This document shows, one piece after another, positions 1 through 14,800 of a DNA stretch of 64,000 nt. The position numbers and the translations under genes were made by a program. Position 1 is the first letter of the stretch; each line of letters opens with the position of its first letter. Source of the DNA: Scatophagus argus (taxonomy: Eukaryota; Chordata; Actinopteri; Scatophagidae). The stretch spans positions 10,406,519-10,470,518 of the forward strand of contig NC_058504.1 of NCBI RefSeq assembly GCF_020382885.2, in the 5' to 3' direction. The notes below the pieces were generated by a model, which saw nothing but the letters and a program-made list of their open reading frames with translations, searched no databases and was not told the origin of the DNA.

Positions 1-683
1 AGTTCTTGGCATAAATATATACCAAAATGACATGAATGATTTCAGTGGGTAATTTCCAGTAAGAAACATGCTGTCTTCATTGAGAGACTTGAGAGACTTC
101 ACTGACAGCTTCAAGAAATCATTTTTTAAAAATAAATTTTAAAAAAACAGAATCAAACTTGCTGTATGTATTGTCGCCCGCAGGCAAAAAAACAGATTCT
201 GACAAAATACAAAGAGGCTACAAAATCTAAAATGTCGAAACTTCACACACACCTTCAACCTGGCAGCACAGAAGATCTTTATTTGCTTAATAACTATTGC
301 ATGAATTCTTTGGTTATGACCAAAGCCCGGTCTTCCATGGATTGACCTTGCTTTTTGTGAGCTAACAGGGACCTTTGATCTTTGACCACCAAAATCAAAT
401 TCCTTCATCCTCAAGTCCAAGTGAATGTCTGTGCCAAATTTATTCAAATTCGGACAGTCAACCAGAAAACGTGAACGTTTGTTGCCGGTATGGTTGGTGT
501 AAAAACACACACAACAACAGATTTTTCATTCAAATGCCACAAAATCCAAAGAACACAACGTATACTACATATAACATAACATATACATTTAACATATATT
601 CCTCACATATTAAATAGACGCACATGCACACATGTACAAATATAGCCCATGACACACATATTCAGACATTAAATTACACCCAC
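1..683. other. ccdc88b intron/3' continuation, no exon seen
   Basis: Presumably intron of ccdc88b downstream of the exon ending at 684. A/T-rich sequence with no open frame matching a coiled coil. Nothing else recognised. Confidence 0.5.
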
Positions 684-3600
684 CGCTTCCACGTCTATGA
701 TTCTCTGACGCAGCAGAAGATTGTCCCTCTCGAGCTCCCTTAGTGAAGAGCAGCGTGCACGCGCGTCTGCCAGCTGTTCTTCCAGAAGAGCTTTGGTCTC
801 CTGCAGAGCTGCACACAGCTGCTGCTGCTCCTGCAGGCCGTGCACAGACAGACAGGAAACATGAATGTGTAAGATGAAGTGAAGTGGTCATCCTGTTAGT
901 CAGACCATATGAAGGTGGACACTCAGACTAAATGTTTGCTGAGAGAATCACATTGTGTATTTATGTGTCTTTTGCAGCTGCAACCGTCAGAGCTACTCGA
1001 TCTTTGATCCACATCAGTCAACCTTGGCTTCTGCCAAAGGCAAAATCACCAGTAACCATGGTGATTACACTGTCAGCATGATCAGGACTTCGTGTATCCT
1101 GCAAGAAAGGGTTAGTTTAATTTACTCTGCTCTGTACCCATTTCTTCCTATACTAGCCGTGCTTATTTCTACTTTATTATTTCCCTACATATTCCCAGAA
1201 AACCTTCTGCTATCACCCAGGAGATCCCTTTATTGTTATGCATATAGAACTCTATCTATCTCTATCTATCACTATCATTGAAGCAGGGGTCATGTGTAAC
1301 GTGTGCGTAGTCTAAAAGCCACATGTGAGTATTGAGTAAAATCTCAAGAGTTCCAAAGCAGCGAATGCTTGATCACATTTTTTATCTTGTTTACCCGCTC
1401 TTTCATTACTGTAGATATTTTCTGATCTAAAATGTTTTGGTTTGCTTTTTTTTTTTGATATTTTATTTTTCATTTAGGCTTGTTACTTAAGATTTCTCTA
1501 CCTCCCTACCCTCACCTTATGAGTGTAATTAATTTTCCATAAAACAGAGATAAGACACAATAAACCAATTGAAAGGTCAATTTGACAAATGTTTATCTTT
1601 CTCAAATTTTCTACAGCTATTCCCATATTTTTATTGTGAATTCTTTTGGTCACGGTAATTGTGTAATAAAAAATCTGATATCTTAACTGTTAACTACACA
1701 GGTAATCTGTGAGATCAGGAAACACAGCAACACTGCTACAACGCACTAGGCACAGAAGGAACAAAAACAATTAGACAACCACACAGATTGTAAACAAGCC
1801 AACGATTCAGCCAGATTATCTAGACTACTACACTTAAACCATAAGTGACCATACCGTTAATGTTAGTAATAACCTGATATGAAACTAAATAATAATAATA
1901 TAAAATAAAATAACAAAAAACTCTAAAATCAATTTTTTGAGTACAGTGTTGTTACTGGGAATGGAAATAGGAACTGGATTAGTAATGATTCAAAAACTAT
2001 TCAAATAAAGAAATTAGTCTTGGAGTGTCTCCTTGAGGGAAGAAAACCTCAATATGTTCAACATTCAACATTGGCTCAACAACCACGGAAAGTTTTACTG
2101 TGAGTTTGTAAAAATTCATTATGAATCGAAATACAAGAAGAAAAATCATGCTGCGAGCTAATTCTGAGCGTCACAACGATGCAGAATAAATCAAATAGGA
2201 CTGAGAAGGTGACAGGGAGGACACTGCGAAGTGTATTACAAGGATATGGGCACATTTTCAGCCTAAGAACAGTCATACTACCTCGGAATAAATCTCATTT
2301 GGGTGTAAAAGCTCCAATAACTGAAGCCATCCTCCTGCTCTTTGTCAGTGAAGCAGCTCTGAGCTGTAAATCCTGATGACAACACACAGTATAATCTCAT
2401 TCATGGGCTTGGAGCTTCCAAGTTGGGCAAACTCACTCTTGATTGAAATGCTTAGGACCGTGATGGGGTATATTGTACACGGCCTTGGAGGTGCAGTACT
2501 TCTTTTAAAAAACTAATAGCTCTTCAGACAAAGGTTAAAAAGGGTATCTTGTTGACGTGACCTTTGCTGGCAATGTTCATACGATGTCTGTATTTTGCCA
2601 GTGCGCGTGTTTATGTGTATGATAGCACATGTATAACTTATCACCAAAACATTTAGCATCTATTTCATGGCCTGCAGTGTTGCTTGTTTTCCTTCTAGTT
2701 AAAATAAAATTAATTAAAATTAAATTGCTTATTCAAAAGTATGCGTAATGTGTGTGTTTGTGCGTGTGCGCGCGAGTACCTTCAGTTGAGTGCGCGTCAG
2801 CTCCAGGCTGCGCAATCTGTGTTTACAGCTCTGAAGCTCAGTCTGGAGCTGCTCCGCCCGTGTTGCTCGCTCTCGGGCGCAGTCCAGCTCATCCCGCAGC
2901 GCACGCATGCCCCTCACCTCACCCTGCAGACTACGGTTCTGTAGGTGCAGCCACACCCACACATTCATATGGCAGAAAGAGGGAATAAAGTCAAAACTGA
3001 ATGTGAACAGATCAGAGATGTGCAGCAGAGCAAATGTTGACAGTCTAACACAGGGAGAAGGAAAGGAGGAGCAGTGTGTGAGTGTGTGTGCGCACATTGT
3101 CTAAACTGTGAATTTCAGCTGGGTAAGACATTTAACAGCAATGTTCTTTGAAACAAAACTGCAGTTGGCTGTAATGTGTGCGCAGTTTAATTTCTGCTTA
3201 ATATGTAACATAAGAGAAATCAACTTATTGGCGATTAAAAGCCACCTGTGTTTTGTGGTGTTGGCTGTGCTGTAATGTTTTTCAGTCTGTTATAGCTGTT
3301 GCCAATCTAGTGAAGTTTTATGTGTGATAAAGTCTTTCTGTGTATCCAAAGGAAGGATGTCAGTACTGTCTGTACCTCTTTCTGAAGTTTCTTGAGCTGC
3401 TCCTCCATGGTTTGAATCTCCTGTTTGTAATCCAATATCTGATCACCTTTATCTTCCCTAAAAAAATTTTAAAAAGCACCAAAAATGCAGTCAACCAGTT
3501 TCAGTCTACATTTAATACACTTTGTGATTTGCATTATAGCAACTTGATTTGTTCCTCATTCGTTGCTGAGTAACAGTTTCGTGTATGTCTAAGTGTGACA

Positions 3601-6600
3601 AAACCATTTGCACATTTTTCATGTTGACCTTCATCGCAACTTAGCAACTTCTCAAGAAACTTTTGAGATTTTCCATCAGTAACACACAGACACAAACACA
3701 CACACACACACTCACAGTTGTTGTTTAAGGCGGCGGAGTTTGGCCTTGCTGTCTGCCAGCTGGAGTGCCAGACCTTGGGGTGGATCCTCACTGCGACCAC
3801 CCAGGGGCGTCGTGGTTGAGTCAGCCTGGCCCTCCCGCTCCCGACAAAGCTCTGCCATCCTCTGGGAGAGCGACAGAGATGGGGCGATAGATGTGGCAAG
3901 GCACAAAGAAGGACAGGGGGCAAAAGAAAGATTTAGAGAGAAAGGGGAAGACAAGTAAGATAAGAGATTACAGAAACGGACAAAAGCCTGGACATAAAAA
4001 TTAGATACTTAAAATTGTACATTGTTTAACAGACAGTTTGGTATAGTGAGAGGTGATGTCTGCTCACTGTGCACTGACTTCAGGTACAATGTCTTTATCA
4101 TATTTGTACAAACTTTGCTTTTCAAACATTTTCTTTTCTACAAAATTAATGTAAAATGACTTTTCTCTGTAATTCTGTCTCTGTGGTCTATGTGACAATT
4201 TCTTTGTAGTAACACAAAATTCATTTTTTCTGTGGTTACATGCTCCAGATGCACGAGAGCAAGGTGAACCCTTGTTTCATCAGGGCTTAACCGAGGGGAA
4301 ATCATTTGATCAAAACTCAATATGTCGCGCTACTCTGATCTCATGTTAAGGCTGTAGGTAAAGGTTTAGAATATTATTCACTATTCAAAACAGGTGCATT
4401 TTTCCAACAAATGCTAACAGATCTCAGTGGATTTAAGGATGCAGGAGAGATTTAAAGAAAACAAGCTTCAATATGGGCTAATATCTCAGGTCTTCATGTT
4501 TTAAAAGCAAAAAAATAACATTGTGGGAGTATGTCTGAAAAGACTTTTACAGTCGTCTTTTTTAGGATAGCGCTAGGATAAGGTAACGGCAGTCCACTGA
4601 TATGCACTTTATTTCTTTTCTCATAAAACTTGTAAAAGCTATTCAATCACAAATCCCGCACTTGAGATATCATTTCAGCATCACCTTTTCTTGGCTACAA
4701 GGTAGAACTACTACAACTGTGAATGGCGAAGAATAGCAGCAAACTGAATGTGAGCTCTGGGAAGCATACAATGGCTGACTGATGAGGCTGTGGCCTCAGG
4801 CACAAGAAGATGAGTTAGAGAGCTCTCATTCCATGCACGTGCAGTCCAAATCTTTAAGTGATTATGCAGAAAGTTTAAAGTTAATAATGTTTATGTTATT
4901 TATGTTTCAGGTAACTGAAAAATTCATGTCAAACGCTGTGTGAGAATACGGACAACATCAGCCTTCGCACCTTCGCTTCGTCATCTGTTACCTCGGTCTC
5001 AAACACCCAAGGAGTTCCACGAGGACATGGTGACAACACCAGGGGAGGGTCTCACCCTCAGACTTCTAACTTTTCCCCAAATTGAAGATGGAGCTCAGTG
5101 GTCACCATTTTGACAGAGATGGTGATGTTATCGCTGCTCTAGACCACTTTCTGGAGTTCAAAGACACCAACTTCTACAAAGATTTGATCCGTATGCTCCA
5201 CAACTGCTGGACTAAGTGTGTAAATGAGGAGACTATGTTGAAAAATAAATATGGTAGGTTTTCTAAAAAGTAATTCTTCTCACGCCACAACCTTATCAAT
5301 CACTCCTCATATTTTTGATCAAATATGTTCATCACACAGATCTGCATCAAAGGTCCCTAGCCGGAACTGAACTGGAGACATCGCTGAGAACATTGCTGTT
5401 ATACTATACGGTATAATTCAGTTATTATTAATTATTCAGGATACAGCTTCTCACATTGGTGTAAACATTATGACATGATTTAAAAGAATATTGCAAGATT
5501 TTAGGAAATACACTTTTTGCTTTCTTGCCAAGATTTAAATGTAAAGTTCTGACAGCTCTGGTGTAATATACAGTCTGTCCAAAGGTTAAGAAAATCAGCC
5601 TACAAGCACTTCTGAGTCTCACTTATTAAAAGGTAATATCTTGTTTGATCACTCTAGATTTCTGTTACCTTTGAACAGAGCCAGACCGTTTGCCCCTGTT
5701 CACAGCCTTTATGCTAAGCTAAGCTAAGCTAATCAGCTGATGACTGTAGCCGCATGTTTTAGCGTACAGACATTAGAGTGGCATCAATGTTCAGTCATCT
5801 GACTCTTGGAAAGAAAGCAAAAAAGCATATCTTCCAAAATATTAAACCATTGCTTTGCATGTGCACACGTATACCTCCAGCTGTGTATCTCTCTGTGCCA
5901 GCAGGCTTTGTATCTGTTTGGTCATGGAGCTGAACACCAGCTCTAAGTCTGCACCTTCAACTTCCATCAGCTCCTCCCACCGAAGTGGCAGCACCATGCG
6001 GGGATCCTGAGTCACCTGCGGCAAGGACAACTTATCAGGTTTTTATGATAAGATCAATATGCATCTGAGAAACCTAACACAAAATGGCTAACAACAACTA
6101 GGCAGCATGAAGGCTGTGTGAATACCAAACAGAGAAGCAACTGTGTACAATGAAGGAGGAAAAAAAAAAAAACATCTCACACATCTTCTGAAATTTATCC
6201 ATTTGGGAGGTGTGTCCAAAAATGCCTGACTTGTATGAGAAACTAATGATCTTGTAAACAGGTTTGAAATGTCCTCGGGTGGAAGGCATATGAGCAACAA
6301 CCAGGGGGTGCATCCATCCACACAGGAAGAGCACCTCTCACCTCTGTGATTCATGAGGCTGAAGAACCTGGCACAAAAAAATGCTGGTGGGCAACACGCT
6401 GTTACTGTAATGCAGACACGCCGGTATGCAACATGCTGTTTTTGTAATGCAGGCAATTATTCACGGGGGGGTATTTTTAAAAGAGTGCAATTTGGCATTT
6501 AGGGTTCATTGGAGAGGAAAGCAGGGAGCAACAGAGAAGAGATAAAGGAGAGAGGATGATGTGACGGAGGTGGAGGTGGAGAGGTGGACATGAGGGGTGG

Positions 6601-9600
6601 AGGATCCATACAGGATCCATGGCAGCAACGGGCACCCAGAGGTCCTTCAAAGGCTGCCAGCAGAATAACAAGTAGCTCATTTTCACACTCACTTGAAGAC
6701 CCAGTAGAAGGTATAATAGTGTCACTCTCTTTTTCTGCAGGCCAGACAGTGAAGATTTTTTTTTTTGCTAAATCATATTTGGGAGCAAAAATCCCCTTAG
6801 AAGTGTCTCCCCTGGATAATAGCTCCTCATACCGACCCATTCAGTGAATGTCTTGGGGGAGGGGAGGGGGGGGGTGTCCTTGATTTGACTAATACTTGAA
6901 CGTACCTGCTGAATACAGCTGGCTATGGCTGCCTGGGTCTCAATGTCCAGAGACTGGATCTGCTGAATGAACGTCTCCTTCTTCTCACACTGCAGACACA
7001 CACAAATGAAATGGAGCCGTGTGTGTGTGTGTGTGTGTGTTGGATCAAGACATATTGATAACGATAAGCCATCTGACAAAAAAGGCAACAATCTTGATAA
7101 CTGATTAATTGTTTCAGCAGAAAAAAAGGGAAACATTCAGTAGTTCCTGCTTGTCCTCACATTTGTGCATTAAACAATGAATTGATTAATCATCAAATAC
7201 AGTCAGAAAATTAATCGATATGGAAAATAATCGTTAATTCGGCCCTAAAAGAGATAAACCTTTCGTTAAATGTGAGCCTGCTCCCCCTGGACTGGAAAAG
7301 TAACAACAAGTATCTAATTATGTGCAGTTCATATACAAACAAAAGCAAAATGTGCAGCATACCAACAATAGTTGCATGTCATACTCATTTTGAAAAAGTC
7401 TCTATTATGGACTAGTCTAGTAGTCGTGTGCTGTGTCCCACAATCCTGCCCCCCAAAGTCACACAGATCACTGCAGCTAAGGCAGCAGATGACCTTAGCA
7501 ACAAAACAATGGCAGAAGAAAGGTTCACAACTGTAAGATGTTTTTATTTTTTCTGTCAGTACATTATATCTTTCCCATATCTCATTTAAATTATACAGAC
7601 TTCCTTTCCTTTCACTCTCTGACTCTCTCCTGGTGGTGACAAAAAGAAGTGCAGCATTACCTTAAATAAACTTACGCTTTGCTCTGGATTTGAACATTGT
7701 TGGAAAAATTTGGGATGATGTAAGTGCACAACTGGATATATAAAAGGTCTAGTCACTTTTAGACATTTACTGTGGCAATGTCACATATCATATCTTTAAA
7801 GCCACTTTGTAAAAATTGAAAATGTTCAATATTTGGCCCCAGTGGTAATATTAAACAAGGGGTCTATAAAATTCAACCCCCTTGGAAGCTTTCTAATTTT
7901 ATTGTCTTGCAGCACTGAATCACGGTTGATTTAATGTGGCTTTTTCAAAACCGTCTTTATGGTGAAGGTTCTGTTAACTGATTCACCAAAAAATTCCTGA
8001 CTGGTGTGTTTATACTATTGTAAGACCCTCTAACTACACATTGGTGATGGTTATTTATTATGGGACTTTTATATTATCTGCGCCTCAGTGGCGATATTGG
8101 TATGGTATGTTAAAAGGGGGTGACTTTGAAATTGAAGGATCTTTTTCTGTCAATCACTTTCGAAAACTGCGAAACAACAAAACACGAAAACTTCCAAGGT
8201 CTGTCAGTACTCTTTATAGACTCTGCAGACTTTGCACACATTTTCACTGTCTAAATTTTCTTTAAACAAATACCTTTGTCATTCCAAAAAATTAGAGATG
8301 CTATAATGAGAACTACTCTGTCATAAACTGAATTGTTGGCCTGGATGAAAAGTCTCTGGACCACTTAAAACATCAGGATTGATTCTTTGGAGACCATTCG
8401 ATGAATATTTTACTCTGAATTCAAGCGATGGACTGACCACACCATATGAAGTAAAATACTGCTCTTCAGTACAAAGTACTGGTCGTAGTTCAGTAAAGCA
8501 ACACTGTGTTTGTGATTATCAACCTTGGGAAAAAAAGCAAACAAAAACAAAAAAAACGTGATGGTCGTGTGAGTGTGTGATCACCTGCACTGCACATCCT
8601 AGTAAGAGCAGCAGCAGTCGCCTGAGCTCTTCCACGGCTGCCTCTGAGGACACAGAAATAACTGTCATCATCATCATCATTATCATCATCATCTCCACCC
8701 CCCGCCGCCACCCTCCTATCATTATCACCTTAATGCGTTTCACAGATAGTAGAGATATGGACTCATATATAAAGTATAATTACTTTCCTGCCACTGAGAC
8801 ATTGCACTGATAGGATCATGTTATCTTGTACCTGTTAGGGGGTCCTGCCCCAGGATGGCAACGTTTGGGAGGGGCATCAGTATCAACTGCTGCAGGTCTT
8901 CCTGAAGAAAAGAATAAATTTGAAAAGTTAAGTGAAAAAAAAAAAAATCCCCGGTGATGAGCTGGCCCGTCCTGTCTGTCTGCTCACAGAGGGTCTGAAT
9001 AAACAACAACAGAGAAACTTTCCACCCGTCTCTGCAGTTTGTGGTGTAAACAAAGACCTGGTATCTGATAAGAGCAACTTTGCTGTTGTTCTTTAGGATC
9101 AAGGAGGCTTTGTCTGAATTATGCTTAATATATTTCAGTGCGTCTGATTCTCAGTATTCTCTAGAAGCAACAGACACATAAGAAAGTTCAAATAAACAAA
9201 CAACAATCCTGTAACAAAATCCATGAAGTGTTTCTACTGATGCCCTCATGGTTAGAATACACACATAATATGGGCAATGTGACAGCGGGTTCAGCTCTAC
9301 ACCTCTAAGAGCCTGAGGTGTTAAGCATAATATTTGGAGAGGGCACAATTTCTTAACTCTGCATGAGCAGTTTTAATTTATTTAAAAAATAGCTAACATT
9401 AATCTGAGACCATTCAGTCTACAATAGCTCACTGTGTGAAAAAGCATATTCTGTGTCATTAAAATGAAGTCGGTTTGTGGTTGGCTTTGATGTGGTTTTT
9501 CTGGGTGACGATAAGCGTGTATCCAATACTTAAATAGTATTCTTTACATAAAAGAAAAAATTGAAAAATTTAAATTTTTGACTATTCACTAGTCATACTG

Positions 9601-10357
9601 TTTGTTATGGTCAGTTAGACACTTAAACACTTGAGGGTTTGTGTTTAATACATAAAAGGTATTTTAGTTTCTGAACTAAAACAGAAACATTTTGAAAAAA
9701 TAGAACTTAAATAATTAGTGCAGCCATTAAATCTCAAATGTAAGAAGGCATGTGCCCCCTCAGGATAAATAATCATGTGGATGTGGACTCCTATGGCCTC
9801 TAAAGCAGCCAAAACAAGTTCTTAGGAGTGGACGTTTCCGGCGTCGTCTTGTGCGAGAAAAAATTTAAATTGTGTTAGAGAATAAATGGTGTGATTAAGG
9901 ACCAGCAGAAGGACTACAAACACTGTGGTCAGTTTGTTTCAACAACCTGTAATTTTCTGTTTCAAGATCTTGGATAAATGACATGGAATAAAGCCGTACA
10001 GCAGACCTGGCTTTACTGGCAGCAGATACAAGTATCTGTCATGTGGACCTGCAGTGCCTCGCTCCTCCTATATTACCATCCAGGACAGGCAGATGACTTC
10101 TGCCAGGTACTTTATTTAGTTACTTACTTGGTCCTAAACCCAAAAAACACCAGAAAAAAAACTTCCCTGTTAATTAAAAATGTTTCTGTCAAAGAGCCAC
10201 ACACTGGCATTGGCATTGGCTAGCTCCCTTCCCAACTGCTCTCAAAGCCTGTTCACATCCTCCTGTGATCCATCGATACAAAATCACTAGAGTACAAGCA
10301 AGCAGCAAGTCACAATTACAGCTTTCTCTTTTGCTTGCTGTAATTTGTAAGCTGTAC

Positions 10358-10399
<42 letters not shown>

Positions 10400-13300
10400 G
10401 GAGAGAGAGAGGGAGAGAGGGAGGAAATATAGAGGCAGGCGCTCCCTTCAGCAACTCCATCATGTGCGTTTGGCATCAGAAACATGTGCAGCCAACCTGA
10501 AGTTTGTGGTCCTTCAGGGCATTTAGGACATTAGCCACTGCAGCTTTGTGTTGGTCAACGTGCAGCTCATGGTTCATGATGCCAAACAGACTTCTGCAAG
10601 AGATGAGCCCTGAGAGAAATTATATAGAAACTGTTTGTTGTTGTTGGCATACTGAACAATTTCCCTCTTGAACATCATAGGACCATAATACACACAGGGT
10701 GGTGTTTGCTCAGATCCCTCCAGCTCTATATTTTATACAGTGCATCATCGTTTGGTACAATTATATACCCTGCTTGAGTAGGAGATTAACAATATGAGTA
10801 AGACATGGTGCAACTATCTGTTCTGTGCTTTGATTTCCAGGACAGTTTCTCTTTTCCAGTGACTTTGTAGTAAAAAAAAAAAAAAGAATTATCCTTTATC
10901 CCTCAGTAAGTCCTTCTCTGAAAATAATCTAAAGTTGTTCACAGTAGTGCTGAATTTGAAATACCCTTTTCATCAAGCTGCTGGGTGCACCGGCGAAGAG
11001 AATTAAAATATACCCTTATCTTTTGTATCAACAGTTCTACTTTATGTTGTTTGGACTGGTGTTGGTTTTCATTTTACCTACAGATTTTCAATGCTTCAAT
11101 TTGAGCTGTCTCACTTTTCCTTCATCTTCTTTTTTTTTTTTTTGCCTTTAGCACATGCACAGACCAGATTCAATCTGTAGATGTTTACTTTGGATGTTCA
11201 GGAGCTCTGAAAGTACCACGGTTTTCAGAGGATGGACATCTCTAAATGCAGACGGTCAATAAATTAGTGGGCAGGAGGAACATTCAACATCCTACTAAAA
11301 GAAGACTGAAAACTTAGTATGTCCATTTAGAGCCACTCCTGGCTTTAGATGGAGAAGAAGATAAGAGTAACCCACAGTACAAGAGAACAGAACAGATCAG
11401 AATAGCATAAAATATAGAATAGAACAGACTAGAATAGAACAAACAAGGTGTCCCATACTATATTGTACTATAGCAGAGTACAGGTTGGTTAGACTGGATC
11501 TAACTTCATATGAGAAGAGACACAATGATACAAAATTGAAATAAATAGAATAAAACAAAAGTGATGGAAAAGAATAAACATGACAGACTACAATGAAAGA
11601 ATAGAATCAAATAGAACAGAACAGAACAAACAAGTAGGTAGAAGTAGGTAGAGTAGAAACAAAATACAGCACATACAATATTAATTGCCATACAGTGCTT
11701 CATATACCAGTAAAGATAAATATCGACTGCTAACAAAAGAACATCCTGCATCATCTACACAAATAGCTCAGTAGCTTAGAAAAACTGAGGTCATAGCAGA
11801 GAAAATTATGCTTTGCCAGATCGTAGAAGGTTGATGTGGCTTACACTCTCCACACACACTAACACTGAATCTCTCACACACTCTCGCATAAACACCTACA
11901 CAGCAAAACAGCGTCAAAAAAAAGACAGTGAGAAGCAAAACTGTGACCAGCGTGGAACTAAACATCGACAGCGACCGTGCAGCCTATTCTGCGTGTGCCA
12001 GGTGAAATTCCAGTTTAACACCGACTGATATGAGTTTCCCAATTATCACCAGGGTTTTGTGCTCCTCTGAGGTTTCAAGGGACATTAATGATTTACCGAA
12101 AATTAGGAAGTGAAACCTTGCAGGCTCGTGTTTTTATGTTGTGTGACAAGCTAACTAGTGCATGTTCAGTCCACCTGACTAAGGCTTGGGGAGGTTTTCT
12201 TTGCTGACAACAGAGGGCCTTTGAATCATCCTCTGGGGGAAGAATTGTGTCATTTCCTCTAATGCCACAGGCGCCCACAATGCATTTTATGAAATGCACA
12301 ATACTGCTGTTCGATAGATTTTTATTCACTTTCCTTCCTCAGCCCCCTAGCCAAAAACTACAGCCAAAGAAAATAATAATAAATAAATCAGCTATCCATT
12401 CATCAAATGCTTTCTCACCCCATCTGCCTTATAATAAGGGACAGGTCTTCTGAGGATGCAGATTTTCTGTTTCATCTTGTCGTTGACGCAAATACTCCAT
12501 CACCCCCCGCATACACTTCAAAATTTCTCCGATATCCTGTGGCAAAACATTTGTGAGTTGAGACAGTTGATAGCTGAGATTCAACTTGTCCTCTGATGTT
12601 TTCTTTTTCTTTCAGCTAGACAACTGCTTCTGCAGCACTCCCCCGTCTCCCCCATTCCTCGCCATTTGGTGTGGCTCCGAGTTATGTTTCAGAAGGATAC
12701 TTCAGTGTTTTTACAAGACATTTTGTATTTATAATGAACCCCTAGCCATTTCAGTCCATCCACAAAAAAAGCAATCACACTAGCGTTTTGTGTGGAGGTC
12801 AGTCCAGAGTCAGACTATTTCCAAATAGTCTGTGTGGTGTGTATAAGTGTGTCACAGGTTTGCCTCAGTATTTCCTCTCTGTGAGGTTGTCGAGGTTTAA
12901 CTTATAGGAATAGTTTGCTTTCAGTGTTAGTTTTTTTCCAAGAGTTAGATGAGAATTATGACACTACCCACATGTCTGTGCTAAATAATAAGCTCCAGCT
13001 AGCAGCTTATTAGCACAGCATGGAGAGTGAAAATTAGGTAAAACAAACAATATATAATCTGTTGATTAGCTTCATTACTTGCTGAATTAAAAGTTATGAC
13101 AACAAATCATCCAACTCTTGGCGAAAAAGGAATAAATGCCTCTTAAAGTAGGTCTGCATTTCTGAGTAAAATAAAGTATACAAACAAAAAATGTATTAGC
13201 ATGAACGCAACGTCTCATTTCTTTTATATGGTACATATGCGTACAATATTTGTTGGCTGTATTTTAAGTGTTTCTAGAAGCACAGTGCAGTAAGAAACAC

Positions 13301-14768
13301 TAGCAGCATTAGCAATTTGTAGGTTTGTTTCTGTCTGAGTCTCAGTCCAACATACAATCCTCCTTTAGCTCTGTTTTTCATCTGCACGAACACCTGAGAA
13401 AAGCATTTTTTTCTCTTTAGGAGCTGGAAACACGCCTTTGTCTTCCAACTAGCCGCTAACGTTGTCTGCTGTTTGGTGCTGTTCTGCTCAATCAGAGCAC
13501 CGAGAGTACACCAAACAGTACAGCTGCATGCTATAAAATCAAATCAGTGAGCTAAAAGACACTCAAAAGTTGTGCTGCAAGGACTGCAAAGACAGATGAT
13601 AATTCTCTATGGGTTCACATTACACACAGCCATTTGATCCCGATGAGTGCAGTCAGATTAACAATCTCTTTGTGCCATACTGACATTTGAGTTGATATTC
13701 ACCTAGCTGGGAATGAAAGAACATTGCTGACCTTGGAAATAGTTTGATAACTTTATCAGAGGTCTACAGGAAGCAGAGTTTGCTTTTGTTTACTTAATAT
13801 TCGGTTGAACTGTAAATAACTATGCATGCAAACTAAGTCATCTGTGCTACATGCAATTACATCCATCCATTTTCAATATCTGGAGTTTATCTGTCAGGGT
13901 TGTGGGGGGCTGGAGCTTATCCCAGCTGACTACAGGTGAGAGGCAGGGTGCACCCTGGACTGCTCGCCAGTCAATTGTAGGGCTGACACACAAAGACAGA
14001 CCACCCGCTCACACCTGGGAGCAGTATACAGTAGATGACTGTAGCCACTGAACCTAATGTGCATGTTTTTGGGACTGTAGGAGGAAGCCGGAGCACCTGG
14101 AGAAAGCCCACACTGGCACAGTATGGGAGAACGGGCAAACTCCACACAGAAGGGCCCAGACCAGGATTCGAACCAGGAGCCCTCTTGCTGTGAGGCGACA
14201 GTGCTAACCACTGCACCACAGTATCTATCCAAAAAATTCCTCCATGTGAGAACACACATGTTTAAAACCTGCATGTGCCCTGTTGACTCTCAGACCACTG
14301 ATTTCCTCCCCCCCAACCATTCCCTACCTGGTAGAAGGCTCTGAGATGTCGATTTAAAATTGAAAAGTTCTGGACTCTCAGCATGTGATCATCTCTCTCA
14401 TTGTCGTACAGCCGCTCCACCTTGGGGTTCGAGTCTCTGGGACGTACACAGGAAAAAAACATGGCGGTGAATTTACTGCAGCTCGATCAAACAGCCCAGC
14501 ACTGCGGCTCTCCATATGAGAAGTCCTTATGCAATGGTGCATTTAAGCAGCGGGTGAATAAAATTTTAATGAGCCTGAGAAGCAAGGAGTTAGAATCCAC
14601 ATGCAATTATTTGTTGAAATAAAGCGGCTTAGGTCAGGCCAAATTAATCAGCTATTTGGCAAATACTGAAAAAGATCTTGTTGGGCCAGTTGAGAGAGAA
14701 AGGGTTTTATCATGCTGAAATTTGAATATGTAGATAAGGAATTAATTAAAGATGACTAACAGGCTGGC

Positions 14769-14800
<32 letters not shown>

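Noticed and set aside
14150-14222. tRNA gene suggested by a perfect B box
   Set aside because: The box belongs to the tRNA-derived head of a SINE; acceptor and anticodon stems do not form.
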